Source: Geosiphon pyriformis
Lineage: Eukaryota > Glomeromycota > Glomeromycetes > Archaeosporales > Geosiphonaceae
DNA: 64,000 bases
NCBI GenBank assembly: GCA_016748015.1
Contig: JAAOMT010000275.1
Location: 19,711-83,710, forward strand
Reading direction: 5' to 3'
Shown one piece after another: positions 33,271 to 45,500 of the stretch (the stretch's first letter is position 1; each line of letters opens with the position of its first letter). The notes beneath the pieces are model-generated. The model ran no database searches and was not told the origin of the DNA. It saw only the letters and a program-made list of their open reading frames with translations. The position numbers were made by a program, and so were the translations under genes.

Positions 33271-33564
33271 TTGTACATTTAATTATTTAATTAAAAAATA
33301 ATTTATAAACTAAAATTATTATTTTTGTGAACACAATATATTAAAATTAATTTAAAATTTACATAAAAAATTATACAATATGAAAAAAGTTTTTTAAAAA
33401 ATTAGTAATAATAAAATACAAAGCTTAAAAGTTTACAAAATTTAAAAAAAAAGTTTTAATAACTGCTTAAAAATATGATTAAAATATTTTAATAATTATT
33501 AAAATAAAAAAATATATATTAATATTATTCAAATAAATGATTACAAATTAAAATAAATAATAAA
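33271..33564. other. AT-rich DNA, no gene seen
   Basis: Low-complexity AT-rich sequence between the LINE tail and relic E. No homology recognised with the elements of this window. Confidence 0.5.
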
Positions 33565-34230
33565 AACTTTTTTTCTCTTCTTAATTATACAACCACAACT
33601 AAAACAAAGAGTAAAAAAGTTTTAAATATTACTTTTCCTATAATAACTAATAAAGTTTTAACAAGAGAGAGTTTTTTTATTGAGACAATTAAGAAAAATA
33701 TTTTGGCAATATTTTTTTTAAATATTAATAATAAAAAGCTCTTTTTAATAATTTTTAAAGTATTTTTATTATCTTTGATTAATGGTTTTTCTCTAGTCAA
33801 AGTTTTTTTCAAAAAATACACTAGAGTTAGTTTTAATGTTATTTTTATCTCTTTTAAAAGCCCAAAAGTTTTTAATAATAGACTAATTAACAAGCTGATT
33901 TTTTTTATACTTACTATTAATAATATTATTAATTTTTTACAAATAATTAAAAAAATTCAAGATTCAAAAAAACAACAGCAATTGCTTATATCTATTATTG
34001 CTATATCAAACTTCTTTGTAATTCCAAATAAAATTTTGAAAAAGATCTTTTTAATAATATTTAGTTTTTTTTTTAATATAAATAACAACAATAATAATAT
34101 ATCTTCTAAGATAAGTTAAATTAATTACTAATTATATTATCAAATATAATGTCTTTTAACAAATTATTATTGATCTTAAAAACAAAACAACTCATTGAAT
34201 TATTTGATTTTAAGAATTGAATTAATCAAA
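33565..34230 (+). mobile_element. Relic E, first part: AT-decayed ORF1-only LINE relative
   Basis: Runs collinear with element D (34231-34880) from its 5' end: both read ACTAAAACAAAGAGTAAAAAAG-like sequence after TTTCTTAATT, then diverge almost only at former G/C positions. No usable frame remains. It ends at TAATCAAA (34223-34230), the TSD of element D, and resumes at 36544. Confidence 0.85.
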
Positions 34231-36543
34231 GCTCTTTGTTTTCTTAATTTTATGACCATAATCAAAACAAAGAGTAAAAAAGCTGCACCTGATATCTGTC
34301 CTGAGATATCTAATAAAATTTCAACCAGAGGAGCTCTTTCTGTTGTAGAAGCAACTAGGCAGAACGTTTTAGAAGCCTTTCTTTTACCCAGTAATTGTGA
34401 AAAGCTGCCTTTGGTAGCCACTAAAGCAACTTTTTTATCTTTGGCTGGTTTCTTATCAGTCAAAATTCCCTCAAAGAGACACACTTGAGTTAGTTCTAGT
34501 GTTGCCTCTACCCCTACTAAGAGCCCAAAAATATTCAATAATAGACCAGTTAATAAGCTGGTGTTTCTCTCCATAGCTTTACCATCTGGTGCTTCTAACA
34601 CCTCCTCCTCAAAAAAAATGGTCAAAAAGACCAAAAGTTCAGAAAAGTAGAGACAGTTGTCTGTCTCTGCTATTGTTACACCGAACCCCTTTGTGGTTCC
34701 AAATAAGATCTTAGATGAGATCTCCATAGCATCATCCAGCATGTTATCCAAAATGGGCCAAGATCAACCACTGGTTGTGTTGCCAAATGTGGTGTCTTTT
34801 AACAGATCTTTGCTGGTTTTGGAAGCAAAGCAATCTTCTTCTGTTGGGTTATCTGTTCTTGTGAACTGGGCTGATCAAATGGAAACTAAATCATCTTCTT
34901 CTCTAGTTTTTGGTGCTACTTTTGGTGGTGCTTAGGAAACTATTACTAGTCATCAAAAGTTTGCTGGGTGGATGGTTTCCATTCTGGTGCCTAATGCTAC
35001 TTTCAAGATCAAATTGGCTCATGTTAAGACTGTTTTTCAGTCAGTACATGGTTTTTTGGATGCAAAGTCAGTATCAAAAGACAATATGAAACTGTTTTGT
35101 ATGAAGTTTGCTTCTCAAGTGTCTTTGAAAGCTGCATTTTTGGTTGAGTTTACAAGCTCTGTACATTTGGCCACCCTTAAAATTGCCAAGTTTTTGGTGA
35201 TTTTTGAGTCTGGCTCCCCTTTTGTTGCTGTTGCATTGTATAATATGTCTTTGGGTGTATCTGCTGCTGACATTAAGACAGCTCTCAGTGTTTTTGGTGT
35301 GGTTACTTGTGTTGTGCTGAAGCCTGCTGGCATTTGGCAATATGTGGTGGTTTATTTTGAGGAATTGGTTGCTGTCATATCTGCTCTTAATCACTGGTCA
35401 GTTTTGGTGGGCAAAGATAGTGTTCAGATTTTTCTTCTTGTAAATCAACAAGAAACAATTGTGTCTCATGATAGGTTTAAGGCCAAGTTAATCAACCTTC
35501 TTCCTGGCTGCACTGCTTTTGAAATCAGTAATATGATTTTTCAAGTTGGTGGTCAGACTTGTTTTATTCTTTGGTCTCCTGATTTTGGTCATTGTTTCTG
35601 CTTTGCTTTGGTCACATTTGGCTCTCAAGCTGATTTAAATCTTACTGTTGTTAAAACTGGTACACTAAAAAAGTGCCGTATCTGGTGAAAAACTCCTGGT
35701 TGTAAGTGCTGTTTTAAGTGCCAAGAGACTGGTCATCTGGCTGTTGACTATAAGATGTTTTTGTCTTTTCTTCTCAAGATTCCCAAAGTGTTCAATCCCT
35801 ATTTTGTAAATAATGTCTCTTATGCTAAAGCTTCTGCCTCTCTAAGTAGTTCTGGATTTCTTCTTTTGGTGGCTTCTGATTTGCTGGCTTTTCCACTTGC
35901 TGCATCTTTTGCCACTTCCATTGTTAACTCTGCCATCGAGCTTAGGTTAAATTTTATAGAAAAACAGATTTTGGATCTGACTGCTTTGGTTAAGTCTGTT
36001 ATTGAGCCAATTGGTTCTTTGGTTACTTTGGTTACTACTCTTTTAAATGATAATGCTATCAAGGCTCTAAAGGTTGAGAAAGATTTCCTGACTATGTGTA
36101 ATGCCTCCAAGGACTTTGTTGATTTTTTGGTTGGTATATCTAAGGATTTTGCCTGTCTTAAGGCTGAGATAGAGTTGAGTAATCTTGATGATAATGATAT
36201 TGGTACTGCCAAGGCTTCTCCATTGAGTGATAACACAATTGACCATGTGGTTGCTTTGTGGTAAATGTGTGGTCCTGAAGTTAAAGGTAATAGTAAAAAA
36301 ACTAGATTGTTTTTTAGTGAGTTTATTTTTGATTCTAGAAATTTGGATGGTATTATTAAAAAACTTAGTGAGCTGGGTTTCCTCCCAGCTTCTTTTGATT
36401 CAGCTTAGTTGGTGTTTTAACTGACTCAGATGGTTGGTCATATGTAGAAAGAGTGTGAGACACATCTAATTTGTAATCCCATAATGGTACAGTGTATTAG
36501 ATAGTGTTTGGACACACTTTGTTAAAACGTTAATAAAAAAAAA
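34231..36543 (+). mobile_element. Element D: complete ORF1-only LINE derivative
   Basis: 2,313 bp between 8-bp duplications TAATCAAA (34223-34230 and 36544-36551). Starts GCTCTTTGTTTTCTTAATT and ends with a diverged LINE 3' tail (GGTTGGTCATATGTAG, then GTGTTTGGACACACTTTG) and a poly(A) run. It holds one gag-like ORF1 and no endonuclease or RT, so it must rely on an autonomous LINE. The ends and TSD argue that this is a complete insertion. It sits inside an older relative (E). Confidence 0.85.
34252..36409 (+). pseudogene. Element D ORF1-like protein (RRM-like, CCHC, coiled coil)
   Basis: Starts MTIIKTKSKKAAPD (34252). The N-terminal ~200 residues are Ser/Lys-rich and broken by a frameshift before 34480. 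The RRM-like region (35150-35440) has VALYNMSLGVSAADIK (RNP2-like) and WQYVVVYFEE (RNP1-like), the same order as ORF1 of LINE C. The knuckle CFKCQETGHLAVDY (35711-35752) lacks the last Cys (Tyr, one G-to-A change). A 160-residue Leu/Val-rich coiled-coil-like segment follows (35900-36200). Stops at 34933, 35686 and 36262 interrupt it. The predicted role is RNA binding in an RNP; no enzymatic motif is visible. Confidence 0.75.
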
Positions 36544-37072
36544 TAATCAAATAAAAACTGAATTAATCTTTTTTTTTGTTTTTTAATACTGTTTTTGATA
36601 ATATCTAAAAAATAATTTTCAATTATTAAAAATTTTTTAAATAAATAATTTTTATTTTAGTATCTAATATTATATTTAAAATCAAATTAGTCTTAGTTTT
36701 ATTAAATTCAAATTAGTTTTAAAGAATAATATTAAATTATTTTGTATAAATTTTGCTTCTAAAACTTTTTTAATTATTACTATTAAAGTTTTGATTAGTG
36801 GTTTTTTTTAACTATTCTTAAAATTGTAAAATTTTTTATAATGCCTTTTGGTTTTTTTCTTTTTATTTTTGCTATATTTTGTAATATTTTTTTTAACATA
36901 TTTTTTAATAATATTAAAAATACTTTTAATGTTTTTGGTATTATTATTTCAATTAAATTAAAATCAATTGGCTTATAGTAATATGTTATTATTAATTTTA
37001 AATTTTTTTTTCTGTATTGTTGTTCTTAGTAATTAATTTGTACTAAAAAAAACAGTATTAAGATTTTTTTTT
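36544..37072 (+). mobile_element. Relic E, middle part
   Basis: Resumes exactly where the first part stopped: AATCAAATAAAAACTGAATT corresponds to GATCAAATGGAAACTAAATC of D (34875). It follows D to about 35430 (VGKDSVQ region). No frame is intact. It ends at the T-run that forms the TSD of LINE K. Confidence 0.85.
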
Positions 37073-38735
37073 TTTTTTAAATTCGTTTAATGAGTAAAGT
37101 CCAAACACAATCTAGTACTATACATCATTCAAATGATCTAAACTAGGAGTGAATCATGCATTTTCCACACGTGACCAGCCACTCAGGCCAACCAGAACAA
37201 CACTAAGCACCTATGTGAATGGAAACTACATTATCAATACTTAAAAAAACAAACAGGACTTGCAAAACCTGAAACCAATGCCAAAAGTCTCAACAATACC
37301 TAACAATCTGACCACACTAGGAGAAAACAACAAAGTAGAACCAAAAACTGAAACCAGAATAGAACCGTCATGTGAGATAAGCCCATTCTTTTCCATAAAA
37401 GTCCGGTGTTTAGCACAAACCAGCCAGATATCATCCCGAAAGAAAAGACAGAATGCACACACAAAATCCACAATAACTGAAGTTGCAACTTTGGAATCCC
37501 TAAAAACTGAAACAGATTCATGAAACCAACCACTAAAAACAAAGCCCTTACACAGAGCTGTATCAACTGCAGCATTAGCAACACAAGTAGACAGCAACTG
37601 TGAAACACACAAAAAAGACCGAACCAAGCCAGAGCACGCCTTCCAAGCCAATACATGGTCATCCAACAGCTGAGCACGACCAGCAGCCTCAAACGGACAA
37701 GAAAAAATATGGTTTGAGACCTCAATATCACCACAAAACAAACACACTACACTGGGATAACTCCTATCATATAAGTGCTTCTGCACAGCAACAGGGAGCC
37801 GACAGTGAAAAGCCTTTATAAAGTACATCTGAAAGCCAGCAGTTTGTGCACTAGTGAAACCCAAAGCCAAGTGAGAGTCTGGATGCCAAACCAGAAAAGA
37901 CCTCAGCCAATCAATATTAGCATGCAAATTAGCTGAAACAACCTGAGAACTGGAACCAACCTCCCAACGCGCACAATAGATTGACCTAAAAACATCACAA
38001 ACAAAATGTTTAGAATTACCAGAAACTGCATCAACACCAGTCTTAATAAACTTCTCATTGACTAAATAAGACAGATGCCAAACAGAGAAAGCAGCATCTC
38101 TAGCTAACGCATTAGCATGCTCATTGTCTGAAATGTCTGAATGACCTTTAATCTTAATTCAATTTACATCCAAATTTTTGCGACAAATGACATTGACAAT
38201 GTGATAACACTCAATCCAACAATGATTCTTGAAATCAGGACCAACCAAAAAAGACTCCGACCTGCAAGCATCTAAAGCCGTCTGGCTGTCCGAGAATAAG
38301 TCAACTAAATGAAAAGAAAGAACACACTCAAGAGCTAAAGCAATGGCCTGCAACTCCACCAAAGTAGAAGAAACCAAACCAGAAATCCCTACACCCAGAC
38401 CCGAATTAATGTCCTCAAAAAAAACTGCAGCACCAGCCAATATGTCAATAGTGCCCAAGTTACTCAGAGATCTATCTGTGTACACAAAGAGGCAGGTGGC
38501 ACCAATATTCACCAGATCATTACAAATAACACCAAAACCAAGAGACTGACAGATGTCAGAAGAGCCACAAACACTCTCATGAGAAGAACGATCAAAAGAA
38601 GAAACAACACTACCAAGAAAATGAACAGATAGATCAAACCAAGAGGGGACCAGGCCATGGAGGTCCAGTCTTTTCCAATGCTTGAAAGTTTTCCAATCAA
38701 AAACAACGCCATTTTGGTCACAAAGCTGTTTTACA
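37073..38735 (-). mobile_element. LINE K, 5'-truncated copy (3' 1.66 kb)
   Basis: Minus-strand LINE with the conserved tail and poly(A) at its left end, truncated at its 5' end within ORF2 upstream of RNase H. Flanked by AAGATTTTTTTTT (about 37060-37072 and 38736-38748). Relic E continues without loss across the site. 5' truncation is typical of incomplete target-primed reverse transcription. Confidence 0.88.
37241..38720 (-). pseudogene. LINE K ORF2 C-terminal part (RNase H and zinc finger)
   Basis: Reads from a connector (FDWKTFKHWKRLDLHGLVPS, about 38700) into RNase H (about 38500-38100: LFVYTDRS, VELQAIALALECV, LFSDSQTALDACRSE) with a stop at 38159 (INwIKIK-like, TGA/TAA where Trp-His is expected). 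The C-terminal finger CLFCGDIEVSNHIFSCPFE is at about 37750-37700. The last 160 residues (VDFVCAFCLFFRDDIWLVCAKHRTFMEKNGLI) are conserved with LINEs B1, C and G. No RT or endonuclease. Confidence 0.87.
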
Positions 38736-39538
38736 AAGATTTTTTTTTAATTAAAAAAAAATTATTATCTTAAAAAATACTTATAATACCAAATTAATCA
38801 ATTTTTTTTGGCTATATTGTCTTTAAAATTAGTAATTTAATTTTTTAAGTTAATAATTATGTTTGCTTTTTTTTTATTTTTCTGATTTTTATTATTATTA
38901 ATACTTTGCTATTATAATATTTAAATTTTATAAGTTTTTAAATCTTGTTGTTATAAAAATTAGTACTTTATATAAATATTGTATCTAATAAAAAACTTTT
39001 AAATATTGTTATTATTATAAATATTAAAGTCTGAATTATTTGTTTAAAAATTATAAGATATTATTATTTTTTTGTTCTAAACTATTATTTAAGTTTATTA
39101 TTAATTTTAATTTTTTGTTGATAAAAAATTTTATATTAAGGCTTTTGTCTTTTTGGTTTTTTTTTGCTATTTTTGTAATTGTTTTTATTGTTAATTTTAA
39201 GTTTAAATTTAGATTGGTTTTTTTTGGAATTTCAAATTATAAACTTGGCTAATTTGGTTAAGTTTATTATTAAATCTATTAATTTCTTAATTATTTTAAT
39301 TATCTTTTTTATTATTAAAGATATGTGCAAAAATCACAAAATAAAAAAAAACTTGCTTATTATTAATGTTTCTAAAAACTTTACTATTTTTTTGGCTGTG
39401 TATTTAAAAATTTTGCTTGTTTTAAAACTAAAATTAATTTTAATAACATAAACAAAATAAAATTAATATTATCAAAACACTTTTTTTAAGTAAAAATACA
39501 TGTAATTATATAGTTGTTTTATAATAAATATATGATAT
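38736..39538 (+). mobile_element. Relic E, third part
   Basis: Resumes at AGATTTTTTTTT, matching CAGATTTTTCTTCTTG of D (35425), and follows D to the codons around VVALW (36240). Fragments of translatable sequence (39040-39450) are the decayed coiled-coil region, not a new gene. It ends where a Gypsy LTR relic (F) begins; the 3' remainder of E is not found in the window. Confidence 0.8.
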
Positions 39539-41174
39539 TATTAACAGAAATTCAAACTATTAATTAGCATAAAATTATTTTTATAATTTTTATTATTAAT
39601 TAATATATATTATTATTTATTATCTTATTAAATTATTAATTAATAATTCAATTTATACAAAACACAAATATAATCAAATTGTAATAATCAAATTATGTAA
39701 TATATTGAATTATATAACATTCAAAATTTGCCAAAATATTTAAAAATTTGATAAAACACTCAACAATTTATTTAAATAACTTGTAGTTTAATAAAATAAG
39801 TCTTTAGTTTACTAAAATATTAGAAAAAAAAGTAGTAAATTATAAAATAGTATTATAACAAATTGTATAAAAGAAAAACTTTTTTTTATAAGAAAATATA
39901 TCTTAATTAAAATCAATTTTCTATAAAACTAACAATTTATTATTACAAATTAGTTTAATAAAATTATTTTAAAAATTCAATTTTTTAATTATTATTGTTT
40001 TAAAATTAATTATTCTATATTAATATTTTAAAATTAATTAGCTAGTAATTTCAATAACTGTTAATACTTTTAAGCCCAAATTTAAAATAGTTTTTTTGAA
40101 TATATTTTTTATTTCTTTTTTTTTAGTTGTTTTTAGTTGTTTTTTTTTATTATTAAGTAGTTTATAGTTGAGATTTTTTGTAAAAAAATTAACTTTTATA
40201 GCAAAATAACTATATGTTATTTAAAAAGCTTAAAAATAAATTTTTTTTGTAAAAAAATAAATTTTTATCACACAGTAATTACACAAAATAATTGGTATAC
40301 AATTGGTTATTCTATTATAAATCTAATAATATATATAATCTAAAATATAAAAAATACTTTAAAAGAAAATTTAACTTATTAAAAATTTATTAACTTCTAT
40401 TAAACAACAGAATTAATAGCAAAATAACATTAATAATATCAAAATAGGTAAAAAATCTTTAATGCTTTTTTAAAAATAATATAATAATAATTAAATTAAA
40501 GTAATAACTATATATTAATATAACAACATAAAATATTATCAGTTAATTTATACTTATTACAAACAATAATTTGAAATACAAAACAAAATTACAGTTATTA
40601 AAAAAACACTTTTTTTATATATTATAAACCAATCAATAATCATTTTTTTGGAGATTACAATATTACAAAAATTAAAATAAAATCTTCTTAAAAACTTAAT
40701 TTATTATTTAAATACAAAATTACAAGTTATTAGTATAAATGTTTATATTATTTATTTTTAAGAACTTAATTATATTATTAAGTTTTATAAAAAAATACTC
40801 TGCTAACTTACAATTTATTTTTGAATTAGAATTAAAACCAAAAACAAATAGCAAAAAAACAAAAAAAAAAATTAGACCAATTTAAACAACTTTTAACATA
40901 TTCAAAATCACAACTAAATACTTATAAACATTTAAATAAGAAACAAATATTAATTTACTATTTTCAATTATATCTTTTTTAGCTTTACTTACTTAAATAC
41001 AAATTTTTAATTTATTATTTAATCAATTCTTAAAACCAAAAAACTTTGTAAAAAGTTTTATTTAATAGCCAAAACTAATTTATATAAGTATTAATTTTCT
41101 TAATTATTTAATAAAAAATTAGAATAAATATTTAAAAACTTTAATTAATAAAAAAACACTTTGAACTTATTAAA

Positions 41175-41214
<40 letters not shown>

Positions 41215-42465
41215 TAAACAATAAAAAAAACAATAAAGAAATAGTCACTGTTTACATCACAAAAAATTCTAATTTTTTTAAAAAAAATATTGAAACCAGT
41301 TTTTAAAAATAACTTAACCAAATTACCAAAGCAGAAAATGCAAATGAATAAATTACAATAAAAATATTAAAAACAATTTTTTATTTTTTTAAAAAAATTG
41401 TAAGTAAATGATTTAAAAACTTGAAAATTTTTTTTGCAAATTAACAAGTCTTTAAAACTGCTTTTTTCGACAATTTACAAACAACAACACTTTAATTACT
41501 CTTCATAATTATTTTCAAAATATTAAACAAAAACTATTTAAATCTGTTATAATTTATATTAAAAAATTCAATAAACTTTTTAGAAGAATTTGTTAACTAA
41601 AAACAAATACTTATTACTTTAATGCTTAAATTTTAGATTAATTTATTGCTAAACTTAAAAACAAACTTATTAAAAAATTTGTCTATATGCTCTAACAAAT
41701 TTAACTACTGTTATTTAATATGCTAAAAACTATAAAATGACTATAAAAAAAGCAAACTGAATCAAACTTGTTAACTTAGTCATTAGAAAAACTAGTTTAA
41801 TAATTGAAAAAATTAATTAATTAACAAAAAAAATTAAAACTTATTTTGCTAATTAACAGCAAAAATATTAGCTATTTTAACAACAAAATTAAAGCAATTT
41901 TTTATTATTATTAAACTTTAACAATCAACTTTAACAATCTAACTATTATTATTATAAAATTCTAGAACACTAGAAATATAATTGTCAAAAAATACAGAGA
42001 GATTAACAAAAATAAAATAATCAATGTATTTTTTTAATAACAGTAATTATATTTTTTATTATTACTACTATCTATTTACTATTCACAAAAATCACAATCT
42101 AATTATTATTAGTTTGCACTATAATAACAATATTATTAACAATTTTTAATTTAAAATTATTTGTTATTAGCAAAAAAATTAATTTAATTTAATTTATTTA
42201 TATTATAAAACTATTTTTAATCTAACAATAACAAAATTGGTTTTAACAATTAATTAGTGTCTTGTAATAATAATTAACAATTACCAAGACATTTTATATT
42301 CAATCTAACTATTTTATAATATTAAAAAACCAGAATTTTTATTATATTATACTTTTAAAAAATAGAACTACAGCACAATAACAAAATTTTTATAATAATA
42401 TTATAATTTTATTAGCTAAAATAACCAAAAATAGCAATATTTTAAATATATTTTTATTTGAATTT
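39539..42465 (+). mobile_element. Relic F, first part: AT-decayed Gypsy element of the H family
   Basis: Collinear with element H from its 5' LTR start to just inside the protease region: 39539-40310 matches LTR 48847-49700, 41290-41400 matches gag 50600-50710 (GAAACCAGT...AAATG/AATAACTTAAC), and 42370-42465 matches 51690-51795. Nearly all G/C positions of H are A/T here. No frame survives. It breaks at TTTGAATTT where LINE G inserted; the other half starts at 59086. Confidence 0.88.
41175..41213. repeat. (AAT)n microsatellite in relic F
   Basis: About 13 uninterrupted AAT units inside the former gag region, absent from the equivalent place in element H, so it expanded after decay. Confidence 0.9.
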
Positions 42466-42593
42466 TTTTTTATTTGCTTTACAAGTGAGGTTTAAACACT
42501 ATCTAATGCTATATATCAAAGAAATGATCTAAACTAGGTGTAAATTATGTATTTTCTACATGTGACCAGCCACTTGGGCCAATCAGAATGACA

Positions 42594-45500
42594 CTACGCA
42601 ACTATATAAACTAAAACTGAGTTACTCACACCTGAAAAAAATAAACAAGATTTGTGAAAGCCAAAACAAACACCAAAAGCATCAGTTACACTAAGCAATT
42701 TGACCATCTCAGCTGACAACCCTGAGGCCAAACCAGAAACCGAGATAAAAACCAAGTCATCAAGTGGAATCAACCCATATTTTTCCATATAAGCACAATG
42801 TTTAGTACAAACTGACCAGACATCACTTCTAAAAACCAGGCTAAGAGAGTGCACAAATTTGACAATCTCCAAGCCAGCAACTTTGGAGTCATAAAAAACA
42901 GCAACCACCTTATAAAACCAACCATCAAAAACAAAATCCTTATAAAGAACCATAGACAAAGATAAGTCAGAAGCACAAGATGACAATAATTGCAATATGT
43001 CTGAAGAAGAATATGTGAGACCAGAAGCTGCCTTTCAAGATTTCAGCAACTGACATCAAACAGAATCATCAATTCTGCAAGAAAACACATAATCTGATGT
43101 CTTTACATTACCATAATATAAGCACAACACACTTGGATATAGTCTATTATAAAGGCACTTCCGAACAGCAACTGGTAACTGGTGGTGCAAAGCTTTCATA
43201 AAATAAGTACATGTATTAGCCAAGGGTTTGCTGGTAAAACTGGCGGCCATGTACAAGTCAGGGTGCCATACCAAAGATGAACAGAGCCAATCAACCTCAG
43301 AAAGCAAACTGTTCACCAAAAACTTGGAACCAGAGCCAACCTCCCAGTGCACATGACAAACTGAGTGATAAATATCATGGACAAAATGTCTGGAATTGTC
43401 AGAAACAACACTGCCATTAGCCAATATGAAGTGTTTACCCAAGTGAGAAGGAAAATACCAACTAGAGAAAGAAGTTCCACTGGCTATTACATCTACATGC
43501 TCATTCTCTAAAACACTAGAGTGACCTTTAACTTTATGCCAACTGACCCTTAATTCTTACTGCAAATAATATTGACAATATGATGACATTCAACCCAACA
43601 CTAATTACAAAAGTCAGAACACACCAGACCCAATTTTGACCTACAGGCATTCAGAGCAGATTGACTATCTGAGAACAATTTAACAGAGCTTAGCAAGGGA
43701 ACACACTCCAGAGCCAGTGCAATAGCCTGCAACTTCATCAAAGTTAATGACATCAAACCTGACACACCAATACCCAAACTCACATCAATGTCTTTGAAAA
43801 AGGTAGTAGCACCAGTTCTACATCTAACTGTTTCCAAATTATTAAGGAACCCATCAGTATACACTGACAGACTGTCAGCATGCACTTGTGAGAAACAATC
43901 ACAGACAGAAACAAAATCACAAAAATCAAGAATGTTCAAAGAATCAACACTGGTTAAAACTGAAGGATGAGTAAGAGAGGAACCTCCAACATTAAGAAAC
44001 ACCACAGAAAGCTTAAACCACTCAAGAACAGGACCACGGGGGTCTAATCTCTTCCAATACTTGAAGGTATGCCAATCAAAAACAGAACCATGATGATCAT
44101 GAAGTTGATCCACAAAGACAATACCATACTGCCAGAGAGAAGGAGAGAACTTGAGAAATTGGGATTTGTCCAGAATGTTTGACATAGGGACCCTACCATA
44201 AAACCAAAAGAAATTGGCCAAAAAGCTGCCCAGAGACAAATTACAATCAAGAAGAATGCAAACCATGCCCACCAAAAAATTATTGGAAGCATTGACATGA
44301 ATATGAACAGGTGAGCTCAATGGATGAATAGGACACCAACACTGAACTTGCAAGTCATAAGATCTGTGAGAGAATAGATGACCCAAAATACTACCAGAGT
44401 TCGCAAAACTAATTAGAGAGGCCATCTTGCTTTCAGACTGGACTTGAAAAAAAGTCTTCAAACCATAAAAGAAAAGGTGATGAATCATATTACTAGAAAA
44501 GTCAAGTGACAAGCCAGATTTAAGCTTCAAGCCCTTTCAAATCATAGCATCCTACTTGTTATACACACCAACAGAAACAAAACTGAATTACATCTTATAA
44601 TTGACTATAAGATGAAGAACTGCTGAAACTAAATACAGGAGCTGCTTATTTGAGATAGTCTTTCTTAGAACCAGATTGGTAAAAAAACAAACATCTAAAT
44701 TCATCTTAGCCAAACTAGGCTTCGAGAGACTCTCAGTTAAGAAAAAAATACCCAAATATTGATGAAATTCACCCTTTTTTGCAATAGAGATCAGTGATCT
44801 GCTAATGAAAAGAGAAGAATCATTGGCCCTGCTGTTGATGGGAATCACTACTGTTTTGTTATTATTAATAGAAATGTCATTGATTTGAAAGAATTTGCCA
44901 ACAACATCAAAAATGTGTTGAATAGCCTTCTGATTGTCATCAATCTAAATTGTATCATTGACAAAGACACCAGCATCAAAAAAAAAAAGCCACTTTTGGA
45001 AATAAAATAAGAATTCAATCTATACCCACATATACTTTCTTGACACTTAACTTTACACAATAAAGGGTCATAAAATATGTGCCACAGAAGGGGGAAAAAC
45101 ACCTCTTCTTGGTTTAGACCATCATGCACACAATAGCCATTTGTCAAACCAAAATCTGTCATAACTCTGTTGGTGTGATCTCTATGAATACCACTAAAGA
45201 AACAAATGAATTTGCTGCACATTTTGATCCTGACCAAACTCTTCTTCAGATGTTCCCAGCCAACTGAATTATATGCCTTCTGTATGTTTTGCAAAACCAG
45301 TCAAAGCTCTTGGTCCTTTTCCAAAGCATCCTTAATAACCAAACCAATAGCAAAAATGGAAGACTAAGTTGATGTACTCTTCAAAACCAAAAAATTGTCC
45401 CCATGAAGAACATCAAAAGTGCTGTAAGCTAAAAAAATCCTGTTAGATAGTATCTTGGAAAGAATTTTGCAAGCTGTTTCAATTAAAGTAATAGGATGGG

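Noticed and set aside
33585-33893. Minus-strand 102-codon frame with a hydrophobic product, resembling a membrane protein
   Set aside because: Its counterpart at 34200-34751 is the antisense of element D ORF1. The hydrophobic product is a result of AT-rich codons on the wrong strand.
39040-39451. Two hydrophobic plus-strand frames as possible transporter fragments
   Set aside because: They align with the coiled-coil region of element D ORF1 (35750-36200) after G/C loss; all hydrophobicity comes from Phe/Ile/Leu codons produced by AT bias.
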